The position numbers and the translations under genes were made by a program. A DNA stretch of 64,000 bases, from NCBI GenBank assembly GCA_964017185.1, contig OZ024870.1, positions 26,249,621-26,313,620 of the forward strand, written 5' to 3'. Below the pieces are notes generated by a model, which saw nothing but the letters and a program-made list of their open reading frames with translations, ran no database searches and had not been told where the DNA came from. The stretch comes from Rugalucina vietnamica. Lineage: Eukaryota > Mollusca > Bivalvia > Lucinida > Lucinidae. Numbering within the stretch: position 1 is the stretch's first letter; the number at the start of each line of letters is the position of its first letter. Positions 47,146 to 58,895 of the stretch are shown here, piece by piece.

Positions 47146-50100
47146 AGTCAATGTCGAATGGGCCAAAAAAGTCGTCCCGTGGGAATTTCATGACGATTTA
47201 TGACGACCTACCTTAAATCAAACTTTGGGGCATATGCAACAATTTAAACCAGTTCGTCGCCCTGAGACCCGCGTATGGGCTGAACTATGACGTCATCAAA
47301 ATGGCGACCAGCGCACTCAAAATACGCAGTTTGAACAACCATTTTCATACTATGCTTGATAGATAAAATTTGATTTCCAGCTTCTCGCTGTTTTAAATTG
47401 ATGGATTTTGCCAATTATATTGATAAAAACTATTTTAGCACAAAATATCTCTCACAAGGAGCAAAGCACTGACAATATGAGCCACGTCACGAAAAAATCT
47501 GCATACAAAGTGCTAAACCATGCATAGTACACTAGTAGCTAATTTGACCTACCTTGCATCCCCTAAGACAATTTTTCACGGGTGCCAAATCATTTATTGG
47601 GACCCTAGAAAAGCCAATAATTTTTGTCCCCAAAGATAAACTCTATTGCACTATGAAAAAATGCACGGTTTCCATGGCAACCGTTCACGTGATTCTTGAG
47701 GATGGGGGTATACATACAAAATTGACCATATCTCCACTGTTACTTATCCTAAACTATTGCACACGGTCTCATTTTAAAGCTTAGACATAACCTTTTTATT
47801 CTTATGGTAAATAATACAAATTATCTAATTAGCATATTCATTAATTTTCATGAAAACATGAGAATGGCAGAAAAATCTTTAAAAATGAGCCCTTTAGGGC
47901 ATTATTATACCATCCTGTACTACAATTTATGGATCATTTGTTTTAAGAATTAAGAGTATTAACAAAATCTTTTGAATTTAGAAAGAAAAAAAAACAATAC
48001 GGAAATAAAAAGGGGCATACGTAGAAAACCGCACGCATCTTGGCTACTGAAAGGCCTAGGGGGCTATTATTGTTAATGAATGATTGTTAGGACAATGTTC
48101 TGTAACCATATAATCAGATATATAAAGTAAAAAAAATAAAACTGAGATCCTTTAAGAGCTGTTAAAATATGTATGAGAAAGTATTTGGGTCATGCCGCGG
48201 TTTCGGCTACTCAAGCTTCAGCTATTTTTGTTGTATGTATATTAATGAGATCTTAATGAATAAGAGCACAATCAATGAAAAATGATGGAATCCACCAACA
48301 AAATCGCTTTTATATGTCTCAGTGACCAATAGCCGAAGAAAACTCAAAATTAGATCAATTTATTACTAGGACAATGATTTATTGTCATGTGCTCAGATAA
48401 ATCATGCTTTCTGGCAAGCAAGATTTAGTAAATTTTTGTGAAGCACATCCTTCAATTTTCTGTTATTTTCACAATTTTTCGAAACTTTATGTAACGTTCA
48501 GAAAATTTAATAACGTGGTTAAGCTATCGGACTTCATGGCAGTAGTGCATTCTCTTATCATTCTATTGGTACCATTTTCAGCACTCTTTGTATATTGGCA
48601 GCTGAGATACGAACGATTTTGTTTGGTGTACCCGTTCATTTTTCGTTGAGTTTTCTCTTATTTATAAAGATCTCAGTGATATCAATACAACAAAAATGCA
48701 TGCAGCTGATTACATGGTTACGAAACATTGTCCTACTAATCATCTGATGCCAATTACAGTTCTCTAGGTCTTTCAGTAGCCAAGATACATGCGTTTTTCT
48801 ACGTTTACCCCCTTAACTGTTCCGCATTTTTTTATCTAAATTCAAAAGATTTTGTTGATATTCTTGAAACTAAAAACTCATAAATTGTGGTACAGGATGG
48901 TATAATATTGCCCTAAACTCCCTTTGGTGCCCTATTCAGCACTATAGGACTTTTGATTGCCGAGAGTCATTTTGTAGGTTTACCCAATTATTTTTCTTTT
49001 CTCTAAAACTTCTTTCGTTTTCATTAAAATTCATGAAATTGAAAATCAGATTATTCTTATATCATACTTCAGGACCACAGTGCCCTAGCATTCATTTGAT
49101 ACCTCTTTCAGCCTCCTGAGTTGATAAACAGCTCTGATACAAACGATTTCATACGTATACCCCCTATGTTTTCAGCATTCTTCTCCATTTATTATGTTGA
49201 TTTTTATTAATTCTCACGAATTCAATGATTTAGATATAAGGTTAACTTGTTAAGAACATACATCACTATCAGACCAATTATAGTATTCTAGAGCATTCTA
49301 CTGGTGGGATATAAGTATTTTTAAGTACAGCCTATTCTTTAGAATCGCATGAGGAGTGGTGTGGAACTATGTAATTTTACATCATGTTAATGTTTTTTCA
49401 TTGCTGAGGAAAATATTTCACTGCATTAAGGTCCCTCTAACAACATTTACAGCCTTGAGCCTTTGTCCAAGGGATATAAGATAGGTCTCATAACATATGC
49501 AATACCTTGCATTAATTGATATAGGTTTTCCCTCGTTTTTCCTCACTTTTTGGCACTTTTTATTAACATTCATGAATATGCAAAAGAGATAATTTTCATA
49601 TTGGACCAGGTCATCAATAGATTTGTCATATGATATTACCGGTTCAAAAGCAAAGCATCACAATGACAGTTTGGACCTGAAAATTGTTCATTTATGGGTT
49701 TTAAAGGCGTTTTTGCCATTTTTCATTAAAATAAATGAATATGCAAATAAGATAATTTGCATAATTTACCATCGGGTGAAAGGACTATGTCCATGCTTTA
49801 AGATGAGACCACGTTCAGTAGTCCAGGATAAGTAACAGTGAAGATATGATCAATTATGTACGTATATCTCCATGCTTTAGAATCACGATAACGGTTGCCA
49901 TGGAAACCATGCAATTTTTCATAGTGTTATTGACTTTATATTTGAGGACAAAATTTTTTTACATTTCTGTGGTTCCAATAAATGATTTGGCACCCATGAA
50001 AAATTGTCCTGGGGTGCAAAGGTATATCAAATTTAGCTCACGTGTTACCTAGGTTGTGGGCGTTTCTAGAAGATTAAAACGTATGTCCAACGTATGTGCG

Positions 50101-50421
50101 AACGGACGCATCACCGGATAAAGCCATATCCTTTGACCAATCGACTTAATTCATCTGTCGTGTGTATAATCAAATGCATGTTACACATTTTCTTTGCAAA
50201 ATAGGTAATAATGCAATGTTTTCAACTGATTAAGATGGAAATACGAATGATTCATATATAGGCAAATAGCCGCCATATTGATGACGCCATAGATCGACTC
50301 TCACGCGGATGTAAGTGCGACGAACAGGTTTAATGTTATACATATACCCCATAGATAAGTTTTATATAGGTCGTCATAAATCGTCAAAAAAATCGCACGA
50401 GATTCCCATTCGACATGGACT
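47146..50421. mobile_element. 3.3-kb long-inverted-repeat element
   Basis: Ends AGTCAATGTCGAATGGG and CCCATTCGACATGGACT are inverted. The arms keep pairing for at least 600-900 bp each with many changes: GACGATTTATGACGACCTA with its complement near 50373, GACGTCATCAAAATGGCG with CGCCATATTGATGACG, and GGTTTCCATGGCAACCGT (47669) with GGTTGCCATGGAAACCATG (about 49894). Inside, a second palindrome centred near 48405 (CATCCTGTACTACAATTTATG against CATAAATTGTGGTACAGGATG) and about 190-bp degenerate tandem units (about 48590-49230) are nested. No transposase or other gene was found. Class unknown. Confidence 0.75.
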
Positions 50422-50779
50422 AAAAAGTGAAGAGGAGATAAAAAGTGTGAGAGCGAGTTTAGGATAAAAGATGAGTGTTAGGTGTTAGTAAGATAGAGTT
50501 TAAAAGCAGATTAAAAACAGTATTTCCTTATGGGTGTATGTGATTGATCTTACTGACTCCTGCTTTGAAGGAGTCAAGATCAGAAACAAGGACAAGATCA
50601 GCTGGTAACTTGTTCCACAGAACAACAGTCATAGGGAAAAATGAGTATTGGTAATAACGGGTAGATGTATGAATTTGCCTGTACGAAAGAGAGTGCGTGT
50701 GACGGGTGTACACTTCCAGATGCACAAAATATGACGGGAGCGGTATGGCAACAAGCCCATATACGATTTTATAAAACAT
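50422..50779 (-). mobile_element. LINE C-terminal fragment
   Basis: The minus-strand frame with MFYKIVYGLVAIPLP, RQIHTSTRYYQYSFFP and TVVLWNKLPADL is a typical LINE C-terminus. It ends at 50528 and continues into a 3' UTR interrupted by the 3.3-kb element. Confidence 0.8.
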
Positions 50780-50828
50780 TGTAAGGCGCGCGTCAATACG
50801 AATATTTGTGATTACTGGTAGTTAATAT

Positions 50829-50912
50829 ATGAGCAGTGACACAAGAAAACTGGTCTTTGCGTTTCCCACCAGGTCAGACACAAACCCGGCTGTAGTCACA
50901 GAAGGCAAGAGG
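50829..50912. mobile_element. MITE family M2, one-sided fragment
   Basis: Only the end segment is present (ATGAGCAGTGACACAAGAAA to ACAAACCCGGCTGTAGTC). The core hairpin is missing. Confidence 0.6.
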
Positions 50913-50959
50913 TGTTGCCCTATCCTTGATGGAAGACCAAGGCAATCTGTTTATCTGTT

Positions 50960-51886
50960 TTTAGCTCGCCTGTACGAAAGTACAGGAAGAGCTATTGCAG
51001 TCACCACGGCGTCGGCGTTAGCGTCGGCGTTGCTCAAAATCAAGTTTTTGGTTAAAGATTTTATGACTCTATATCTCTTGAAGTTGTGGATGGATCAAGT
51101 TGATACTTTGCATGTTGGTAGATATTGGTCTGAAGTTTTGTGCTGTACCATCATGACCCACCTGGGTGACCTTGAGGTCAAGGTCACGGACTTAGAAATT
51201 TTGTGTTTAAGTTTTTGGTTAAAGTTTTTATAAGTCTATATCTCTTGAAGTTGTGGATGGATCAAGTTGATACTTTGCATGTTGGTAGATATTGGTCTGA
51301 AGTTTTGTGCAGTACCATCATGACCCACCTGGGTGGCCTTGAGGTCAAGGTTACGGACTTAGAAATTTTGTGTTAAAGTTTTTGGTTAAAGTTTTTATAA
51401 GTCTATATCTCTTGGATATGTAGATGGATCAAGTTGATACTTTGCATGTTGGTAGATATAGGTCTGAATTTTTATGCTGTACCATCATGACCCATCTGGG
51501 TGACCTTGAACTCTGGGTGACCTTGAGTTCAAGGTCACAGACTTTAACATTTTATGTTAAAGCTTTTGCTTAAAGTGTTTTGAACTGTATATTGCTGGAA
51601 CAGATGGATGGATCTAGTTGATACTTTGCTGTTAGATATTATTCTTAAGTTTTATGTTGTAGCATCTTGACTCACCTGTGGTCAAGGTCGCAGGCTTAGA
51701 AATTTTATTTATATCAAGTGTATGTAGATGGATCAAATTGAACTTAGCATGTTGGTAGTTTTATGCTGTACCATCACGGCCCACCTGGGTGACATTGAGG
51801 TCAATGTCTTCGGTCATAGATTTTAATAGATTTAGTGGCAAAGCACAAGTCAGGCGAGCTACGCTGTCCTGCGACAGCTCTTATTG
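50960..51886. mobile_element. TIR element with 167-bp tandem repeats
   Basis: Opens TTAGCTCGCCTGTACGAAAG with AGGAAGAGCTATTGCAG and closes with GGCGAGCTACGCTGTCCTGC and CAGCTCTTATTG, so the ends are inverted. Inside, ATATCTCTTG recurs at 51071, 51238 and 51405, a 167-bp period, with a worn fourth unit. Units carry TGACCTTGAGGTCAAGGTCA or close variants. Confidence 0.8.
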
Positions 51887-52009
51887 TATATGCAGAATTC
51901 CGGTTTTCTCATGACGGAGCTTTTATAAGTTTGTCATCTATAATTCATCAGTTTGTGATACACTTCTCCATCATAACTTCCAAGTTGTGTGTATATTGAG
52001 AACTACTAA

Positions 52010-52237
52010 TGAGCCTTTTCATGAAAATCTGGGTTTCCGAACAGGTCTGACACAAACCAGGCTGTACAGCCACAGAAGCAGGCTAGATGCTTGAACTTTT
52101 AGATATTAGTAGACAAAGAATATACTATCTGTGTGTTGAAAAACAAAGGCGCTGATCAGCTTCGTGGTTACCACGAAGCTGGTCTGAACCTTTGTTTTCA
52201 CATATGCAGATTGTTGGTTTTCTCATGCCGCAGCTCA
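52010..52237. mobile_element. MITE family M2 copy
   Basis: Left TGAGCCTTTTCATGAAAATC, right TCTCATGCCGCAGCTCA. The core hairpin is long but has several mismatches. Confidence 0.75.
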
Positions 52238-52346
52238 ATAGTCAATCATCAAACTTTTCATGCTGCTGGAAATTGTTGCTACACAAGTAAGTGATGAAAC
52301 AATTTATCTGACCTAAGTTTCCGGCTTACATCAAGCTGGATATTAA

Positions 52347-52580
52347 TGTGCCGTCTCACGCGAAAACCAACAATCTGCCTAGGCGAAAACAACGGCACAG
52401 ATCAGCTTAATTTACTGCGAAGCTGATTAGCGCCGTTGTTTTCGCTACTCGGATAGTACAGTTCCTCTTCTACTTAAATCCGAAATTTCAAGCTTCTAGC
52501 TCTTTTCTGTGGCTGTACAGGTCGGTTTGTGTTGGACCTGGTCGGAAACCACATTGTTGGTTTTCTCACGAGGCAGCTCA
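52347..52580. mobile_element. MITE family M2 copy
   Basis: Left end changed (TGTGCCGTCTCACGCG), right end good (CACGAGGCAGCTCA). Core arms read AAACAACGGC on one side and GCCGTTGTTT on the other, a matched pair of changes. Confidence 0.8.
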
Positions 52581-52700
52581 AAAATGAGTGATGCAAAGAA
52601 ATCCCGATTTCCAGTCATTTTCGACTCACATGGGAAAAAATGTTAAATATTGTTTGTAATGTGTAATATGCAATTGACAATAAATTGTCTCCATTGATTT

Positions 52701-52872
52701 TGGTATACAACCTCCCAGTCAACAGCTGTTCAGTCATATCAGAGCCACGGCTTCCTGGATTACAAGGATCATAAAGTGACTTGCTTGAGGACACTACACA
52801 GCAGGGGGTAGGTATTGAGTCCAGGATCCCTCCGGAGTCCTTTACTGTACCACATGGCTACTGTGCTCCCCT
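52701..52872 (-). mobile_element. SINE, worn head
   Basis: Minus strand opens AGGGGAGCACAGTAGCCATG with a decayed head, then a body whose plus-strand form has GTGACTTGCTTGAGGACACT and CCTCCCAGTCAACAGCTGTT, shared with the SINEs at 10185 and 13961. Confidence 0.55.
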
Positions 52873-53672
52873 ATCTCTAGTTATTGTATTTTAATGATGT
52901 TTCATGTTCAAGTAGTATTGTTTTAGAATGTAAATATGTGGAATAATATATTAAAAGATCATTCAAATTCTCTTTTCTGGTTTGTCTCATTCTTTTGTCC
53001 AAAATGTTGATTTAAGAAACATGAAAATATGATGTTAGCTTTTAACTATGGACATAAAGCGGTAAAACAAACAAGTGAAAAAAAAGACTGATGAGCTTAT
53101 TCCAGCAAAGAATTCATTATCAGTTATCACAGATGTTTTATGACAACTTGTCTGGGGAAAGATCTTTCTTGTCAAAATAAAATAGATTTGTCAAAAGATA
53201 ATATCAGATTTAAAAGATACTGTCGAACAAGTTACATTCTGTCAAGGGTAACATGACAATAAAACTAAAAGCTTAGTATTCAGTATAGTAGAATTCAGTC
53301 TGTATCTTGGTGGCAATTGATTTTTACAGATAAACGAAAGTCTTTAATGTAACTTTGCTGGCATTGTTGATTTTGTCAGTGCTTTACAATCACAACAGCT
53401 AAGGTCATGTCAAGACAGTTATCCTACCCACGCTGTTCTATGCCTTCCAGAGGCAGGTTACCAGTACTTAGTGTACTTTCTTCACCACTGACAGACAAAT
53501 GCTCTTCTTCAATCGGAAAAGAATGGACGAAGAAATATTTTCATGAACAAATCTACATGAAAGAAAAGTGCGGGAGTGAAGATCGATCATAGGATCGCTT
53601 CATTACGTATCTGACAGACTGATCAAGTTAGTGTACCCAGTCTGTACTTCTTTTATAAACCTGACCTACATA
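52873..53672. other. no supported feature
   Basis: AAATATTTTCATGAAC at 53535 resembles words at 12944 and 55529, hinting at a dispersed repeat. No gene. Confidence 0.4.
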
Positions 53673-53909
53673 TGAGCCGCCACATGGGAAAACCAACAAT
53701 CTGCATAGGCGAAAACAAAGGCGCAGATCAGCTTCGCAGTAACTGCGAAGCTGATCAGCGCCTTTGTTTTCGCTACACGGATAGTACAATTTCTCATCTC
53801 CATAAAACCAAAATTTCAAGCTTCTAGCCTGCTTCTGTGACTGTACAGGTTGGTTTGTGTCAGACCTGGTCGGAAACCCCGAAGACCGGTTTTCTCGCGT
53901 TGTGGCTCA
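53673..53909. mobile_element. MITE family M2 copy with TA flanks
   Basis: Left flank CATA before TGAGCC, right flank TATG after GGCTCA, consistent with a TA duplication. Core hairpin near-perfect. Confidence 0.88.
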
Positions 53910-54578
53910 TATGAATGTATGGGTTCATAGTTCAAGTTAAAATCAACAAGCGGTCAAGAGGCTCAGAAAAAAACTACAATGATTGTTTCTCGGAATCTTT
54001 AATATTACTCAAAGTACTAATAGCTGTGCATCACTACATCAACTACTACATGTATATATTAATATTTTCTCTCTAATCATCTTTAACAGAGCATTATACA
54101 TGTCTACGAGATATACCCTACAAAAATGTTGACCAAAATTGTTGCCTTTTTATGTTATTAAAACGTATGTTGTTGTTTAGAAATTTATGTATGCCATATA
54201 AATTTTGATGAGTTCTAAACTGTAATCCAAACTGTAATGAAACTGTCAGAGGAGTCATCATTCAAAGTTGCAAAATTTACAAAAATACCCACTGGATCTA
54301 AAAAGAAGGAGTACCATTAAGTTCTGATTACTAATTAGGCACTTCATACTTTGTTTCAATCTCATCTGATTCTAAAAATTTTGATGCTGCTTTAAAAATT
54401 AAATGCGGATAGTTTCATTTGTGATCATAGGATTTCATTTGACAATACATCAGTCATCTAATCTACATTTAATGATTTCTGTAAAAATATTGGGGGTAGG
54501 GACGAAGTGTTGTTGGACAAAAGCTTGGAATGGATATTGCTGATCCTCAGAATTGCTCAGAGTGGAGAGGTTGTCTTA
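53910..54578. other. no supported feature
   Basis: AT-rich intergenic sequence. Confidence 0.45.
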
Positions 54579-55345
54579 AGTCCAATTCGCATGCGCAAAA
54601 AATACACGCGTGTAAATATACTCCGGTGTGTATTTATACTCCGGTGTGCAAATCAACCTGAGAGTAAATTTAAATTGCGTTCGCATGGGTTTTATCGCCA
54701 GGAGTATTTTTGTAGGTAAATTTATCATTTCTGGATTAAAACCTGTTCATTTAAGTTTTCTGTATTTGCAAAACAAGAAGAGGCTGCTTCAAGGTGTTCA
54801 TGTAGACTTTGGCAGCAGACGGGAATCATGTAATGGTCAGGCATAACCTTAGCAGTTATACAGTTCCCTTTTTTCATCCTTTTACAAGGAATTAGTATTA
54901 CTGTTAAAATGCCCCAAGAATCCTAACCAAGAATGATGAAGAAATAGTGTGGCTGTTTGCACTCCATATGATCTAAAATGTTATAAATGGCACTAAACTC
55001 TTATTTAGCAACAATGTCCACAGTTTCAGCAACTGTCATTATAATCAGTTAGGAACAAAAAATGTGAAAATTCGTTATCAAAAAGCAGAATATTGACTTG
55101 AAATAAAAATACTCATGGGTAAATTTTACTTTGCGTTCGCATGGGATAATATAATAGTAAATTTACATGTGTGTATTTGTAAAAATAAAATTTGCATCTG
55201 GTCAGACCCAGGAGTAAATTTACCCATATGTAAATATACTCCGGTGTGTATTTGCGTTCGCATGCGCCATTTACTTACCCCGAGTAAAATTTGCATACCG
55301 GAGTATATTTACACGTGTGTATTTTTGGCGCATGCGAATTGGACT
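54579..55345. mobile_element. Harbinger-like MITE, 767 bp, TTA duplication
   Basis: Ends AGTCCAATTCGCATGCGC and GCGCATGCGAATTGGACT are exact complements, and pairing continues through AAATACACGCGTGTAAATAT. TTA lies on both sides (54576-54578 and 55346-55348), the 3-bp target of PIF/Harbinger elements. ATACTCCGGTGTG and TGCGTTCGCATG words repeat inside both arms. No transposase. Confidence 0.85.
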
Positions 55346-55407
55346 TTAGGAGACTTGTCAAACAAGTCCAACCCTCAGTAGAGGACAATGGACTATAAAG
55401 GGGATAT

Positions 55408-55431
55408 ATGATGATGATGATGATGATGATA
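55408..55431. repeat. (GAT)n microsatellite
   Basis: About eight ATG/GAT trinucleotide units. Confidence 0.9.
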
Positions 55432-55614
55432 AGGGCTTTATTTTATTCTAACATCTTTCAGACATTCAGTGCACTTCTTTTTTGAATCAATAGAAGCGGA
55501 AAAGTGACCAAAAAATATTTTCATGACCATTAAAGAAATGTGCAAAATGTTACAAATAGTTGCAGGTCTATTACAAATCTGACACACTGTCGATCGAGCT
55601 TAAACACCCATCAT

Positions 55615-55858
55615 CAGGAAAACATGTCTGTGAAATGTATAATACTGGAGTATGCAGGGGTATAACGATTTTTCTTATTTTTGCTCCAAAACACAGATTG
55701 TGGGTACTTGTTAGAACCGCCTTGCAGCCAGGCGGTTCTAACGTGTACCCACTATGTTTTGAGCAAAAATAAGAAAAAATATCAAAATTTGTACACTGAA
55801 AATGAAATTTTTACAACCAAACAATTCTCTGTATATTGCATGGGCAAGTTTTCGTAAT
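55615..55858. mobile_element. MITE family M1 copy
   Basis: Ends CAGGAAAACATGTCTGTG and GCATGGGCAAGTTTTCGTAA. The centre GTTAGAACCGCC and GGCGGTTCTAAC encloses TTGCAGCCA. Confidence 0.8.
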
Positions 55859-55968
55859 TGAAGATGGCAAAGAATGTGCTGAAAACAATATGCTGAACAC
55901 ATTTGTTTGTCTCAGATCCTAAACTTCAAACAACCTACTGTAAACCAACTTTTTTTCCGCGGCTATCT

Positions 55969-57012
55969 ACACTGAAAAAAAGTTATAAGAGGCCACCTCA
56001 TATTTTTTCTTCTAGTTCAGAAAGTAAAATACGATCAATTAAAATTCATGATCATATGGATAAACCAATGTCTAACAGTGGCTCTGTGAGTTTCTGCATT
56101 CCAAAATGCGTGATACTTCTCACACAGACGAAGCATGTGTAAAGGTACCCTATTTCAAAAAGTCACACTTTATTAACATCAAATTAAATGTCATATTATG
56201 ACGTTGTGTTTTTACATTTTAATTTATTTGAAAGTGCTACTGACTGCCATGATGCAAGATAAAATTAAGTCAAAAGTGTTGCTGCAATAAGAATCTTCGT
56301 TTCTGTTTTGTACATGCAAGTTGACAACAACCTGAATAACAGGAATTCAGCTTTTGTATGCAATTTGCATACCAACTTTGTTCATCTCCAGTTGCGTTAT
56401 TATCAGCAGCACGGCATTGAAATTTTCAGCGATTATTTAGGTCAAATACAAGACTCTGATAAACTTTGAAAATAAAAAAAATCGTCCACAAATTTTTTTA
56501 TTTTGTTCGTTAAAAATTGGCATTGAAACCGGAAGTGTGCGGCAGCCTTGACCTGTTGGTCCTCGAAAATGGTCTAAAACAGTTCAGTCGAGTTATATCC
56601 CTCATTTCCAGGCCTCATCAAGTGAATTTAACAGGGGTCAACATGTTTAAGAGGCACATTTATGAATTTTCCAAAACATCTCAAAATTGGCGATTTTTAA
56701 AAATGCATAAAAATTCTACCAGTAAAGAAAATTCGAATGTTTGATGTTTTTCCGAGCCGTAACAACCCCTTTGATGACACCCGTTCCTAATTTCAATTAA
56801 TGGTGTGCTGTATCCAATTTTTTATTTAAAACCATTGATTTTTGCATTTTTACTCCAAAAACGCCTTTAGTAAAAGAAAATTATTTCTTAACACTTCGGA
56901 ACTTTACTTACTTGAAAGACACGTCCTTTGGCAAAAAATCGTGCAATTTTGAACATGGCTTAGAAACAAAAAATGAGTTCGAAAAGTGGCCTCTTATAAC
57001 TTTTTTTCAGTG
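55969..57012. mobile_element. mariner-like non-autonomous element, 1044 bp, TA duplication
   Basis: Ends CACTGAAAAAAAGTTATAAG and CTTATAACTTTTTTTCAGTG are exact complements flanked by TA on each side (55967-55968 and 57013-57014). GAGGCCAC and GTGGCCTC extend the match. No DDE transposase frame remains inside. Confidence 0.85.
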
Positions 57013-57691
57013 TATTTTCGCGTGTTTAGCAACCAGGACATTTTCGCAGCTATTTATTTTTGCAGATTTAAAACATTACTAATATATGTAATTTTGCTAC
57101 TTGTCATGCTCTGGCCCATTTGGTGTGTACAATCTTGATTATTGATTGGATTTGGCTGCCTCAAAGGAAGGAGATGGGGTCATCAATGCGTAGGCCCTCT
57201 TGTGACTCAGAAATGGATATTTCATAATTTAATAAAGAGATTCACGTCATAGACAATTAAAATTAAGTTCTATGGAACCCATAAAGAATTATTGCTAATA
57301 GATGCCTCGTAGCAACAGTCACATGTTGGTGAATGAACATACAATTATCTTTCAACAATACAGTTTCTAACAAAATTCTTAATTAATGTTAAAACTTGAA
57401 AGCAATAAATTCTCTAATGTAAAACAAAATCAATGTTCATTGCATCTTGTGTATTAAAAAATAATTAAACTAAAATCAATGCCTTTCGAGAACACATATC
57501 AGGCAAAAATATAATACAATATAGAACTATTTGAATATCTGTTTAAAAGATTGGTCATTTTTAGATCAAAAAAATTTAAATGAAAATACCAGTAGGCAAA
57601 TGTGAGCAAAATAAAACAATTTGTGTTTTTGTGTAAGGCATTTTAAAAAGTCTCATCAGCTGCATGGGATCTTGGTTTAAACGCAGGTATA
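57013..57691. other. no supported feature
   Basis: AT-rich. The words flanking the mariner insertion (TTTTCCGCGGCTATC and ATTTTCGCGTG) suggest it landed in an older repeat. Confidence 0.45.
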
Positions 57692-57927
57692 TGAGCCGCC
57701 TCGTGGGAAAACCAACAATCTGCATAGGCGAAAACAAAGACGCAGATCAGCTTCGCGGTAACCGCGAAGCTGATCAGCGCCTTTGTTTTCGCTACTCGGA
57801 TAGTACAATTCCTCCTCTACTTAACTCCAAAATTTCAAGCTTCTGGCCTGCTTCTGTGCTTGTACAGCCCGGTTTGTGTCGGACCTGTTCGGAAACCACA
57901 TTGTTGGTTTTCCCACGAGGCGGCTCA
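57692..57927. mobile_element. MITE family M2, reference copy
   Basis: Best full copy of the commonest repeat here (236 bp). Terminal inverted repeats of about 28 bp begin TGAGCCGCCTCGTGGGAAAA and end with the exact complement. An internal hairpin runs from GCGAAAACAAAGACGC through GCTTCGCGGTAACCGCGAAG to GCGCCTTTGTTTTCGC. An asymmetric stretch follows (ACTCCAAAATTTCAAGCTTC). Flanks ...TA and TA... suggest a TA target, as in Tc1/mariner-type MITEs, although the superfamily is not proven. Neither this nor any other copy codes for a transposase. Confidence 0.92.
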
Positions 57928-57975
57928 TATATGTATCTGAAATTTACTTTCAACTCCTCTAAAGGTTGTAAATGG

Positions 57976-58128
57976 CTTGAAATCTGTAAAATATTTGGGA
58001 GTTACACTTGAAATCTGTAAAATATTTGGGAGTTACACTTGAAATCTGTAAAATATTTGGGAGTAACAATTAAAATCTGTAAAATATTTGGGAGTAACAA
58101 TTGAAATCTGTAAAATATTGGGAGTTCA
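57976..58128. repeat. 31-bp tandem repeat, five units
   Basis: CTTGAAATCTGTAAAATATT repeats at 57976, 58007, 58038 and on. The last unit runs into an inverted half (GGGAGTTCACTCCCAATATT). Confidence 0.9.
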
Positions 58129-58765
58129 CTCCCAATATTTTTTCCAAGCGTTTATTTCACCTTTTAAGGGTTTTGGTTTGTTGAAATGAAACTTCAGATA
58201 CTTGTAGTTTAAAGTGTGATCCTATAGATAGAAGAAGCCAAGAAAAGAAATCATAACCCCATTTACTTAAATCATAGCCCTATTTACTTAACTACTTTAC
58301 CATTGATGCTATATATTTTGTTATGCATCTGTGCTGTCAAATAGTAATATGAGTATATGACCACGAAAGGAAATACAGTATGATGTGGCAGACTATGAAC
58401 CTATATTTGATTTTGAGGTCGGAGGACCAATCAAAGTTCTCTAGCTATATCAACGTTTAATAATCTCAAGAACAAGGACTTACTCTTTGGAAACCAGCCT
58501 TTTGCATTTCATACACAGTACGAAAAAAAAATATGCTAAAATGCTATTCTTTTTGCATTCAGACAGACCTAATATAAAAATGTGTCACAAAAATTTTGAA
58601 TCCAGAATAAAATGTAATATTTTGGGATTTACTGAACTTGAAAGGTCAAGATCCTTTTTGGAAATAAAAGTTTTTATTTGATAACCAATTCTCAAATTCT
58701 TTATGGCCCAAATAGTATTAAAATTTATACAATGTCTGGAATGCACAATGACAAAAATTGACCTT
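58129..58765. other. 3' flank of the CaaX-protein gene
   Basis: No other feature was recognised. Confidence 0.45.
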
Positions 58766-58771
58766 TTTATT
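58766..58771 (-). terminator. polyadenylation signal AATAAA
   Basis: Minus-strand AATAAA 125 bases after the stop codon at 58896. A second lies near 58674. Confidence 0.6.
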
Positions 58772-58895
58772 AAATCGAACAAGTGAAATGCAGAATTTTT
58801 TTTCCAAAAGATGGCATTAGAAGAGTAAGGTCTCGTCAATTTTGAGACATACCATTACCATCCATTATACCCTTTTGTACATACTAAAAGAACAA

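Noticed and set aside
53628-53819. Recurrent short proteins containing ENKGADQL and ADLRLCFRLC in many places
   Set aside because: They are translations of the M2 MITE core hairpin and appear wherever a copy lies, on either strand. Not genes.
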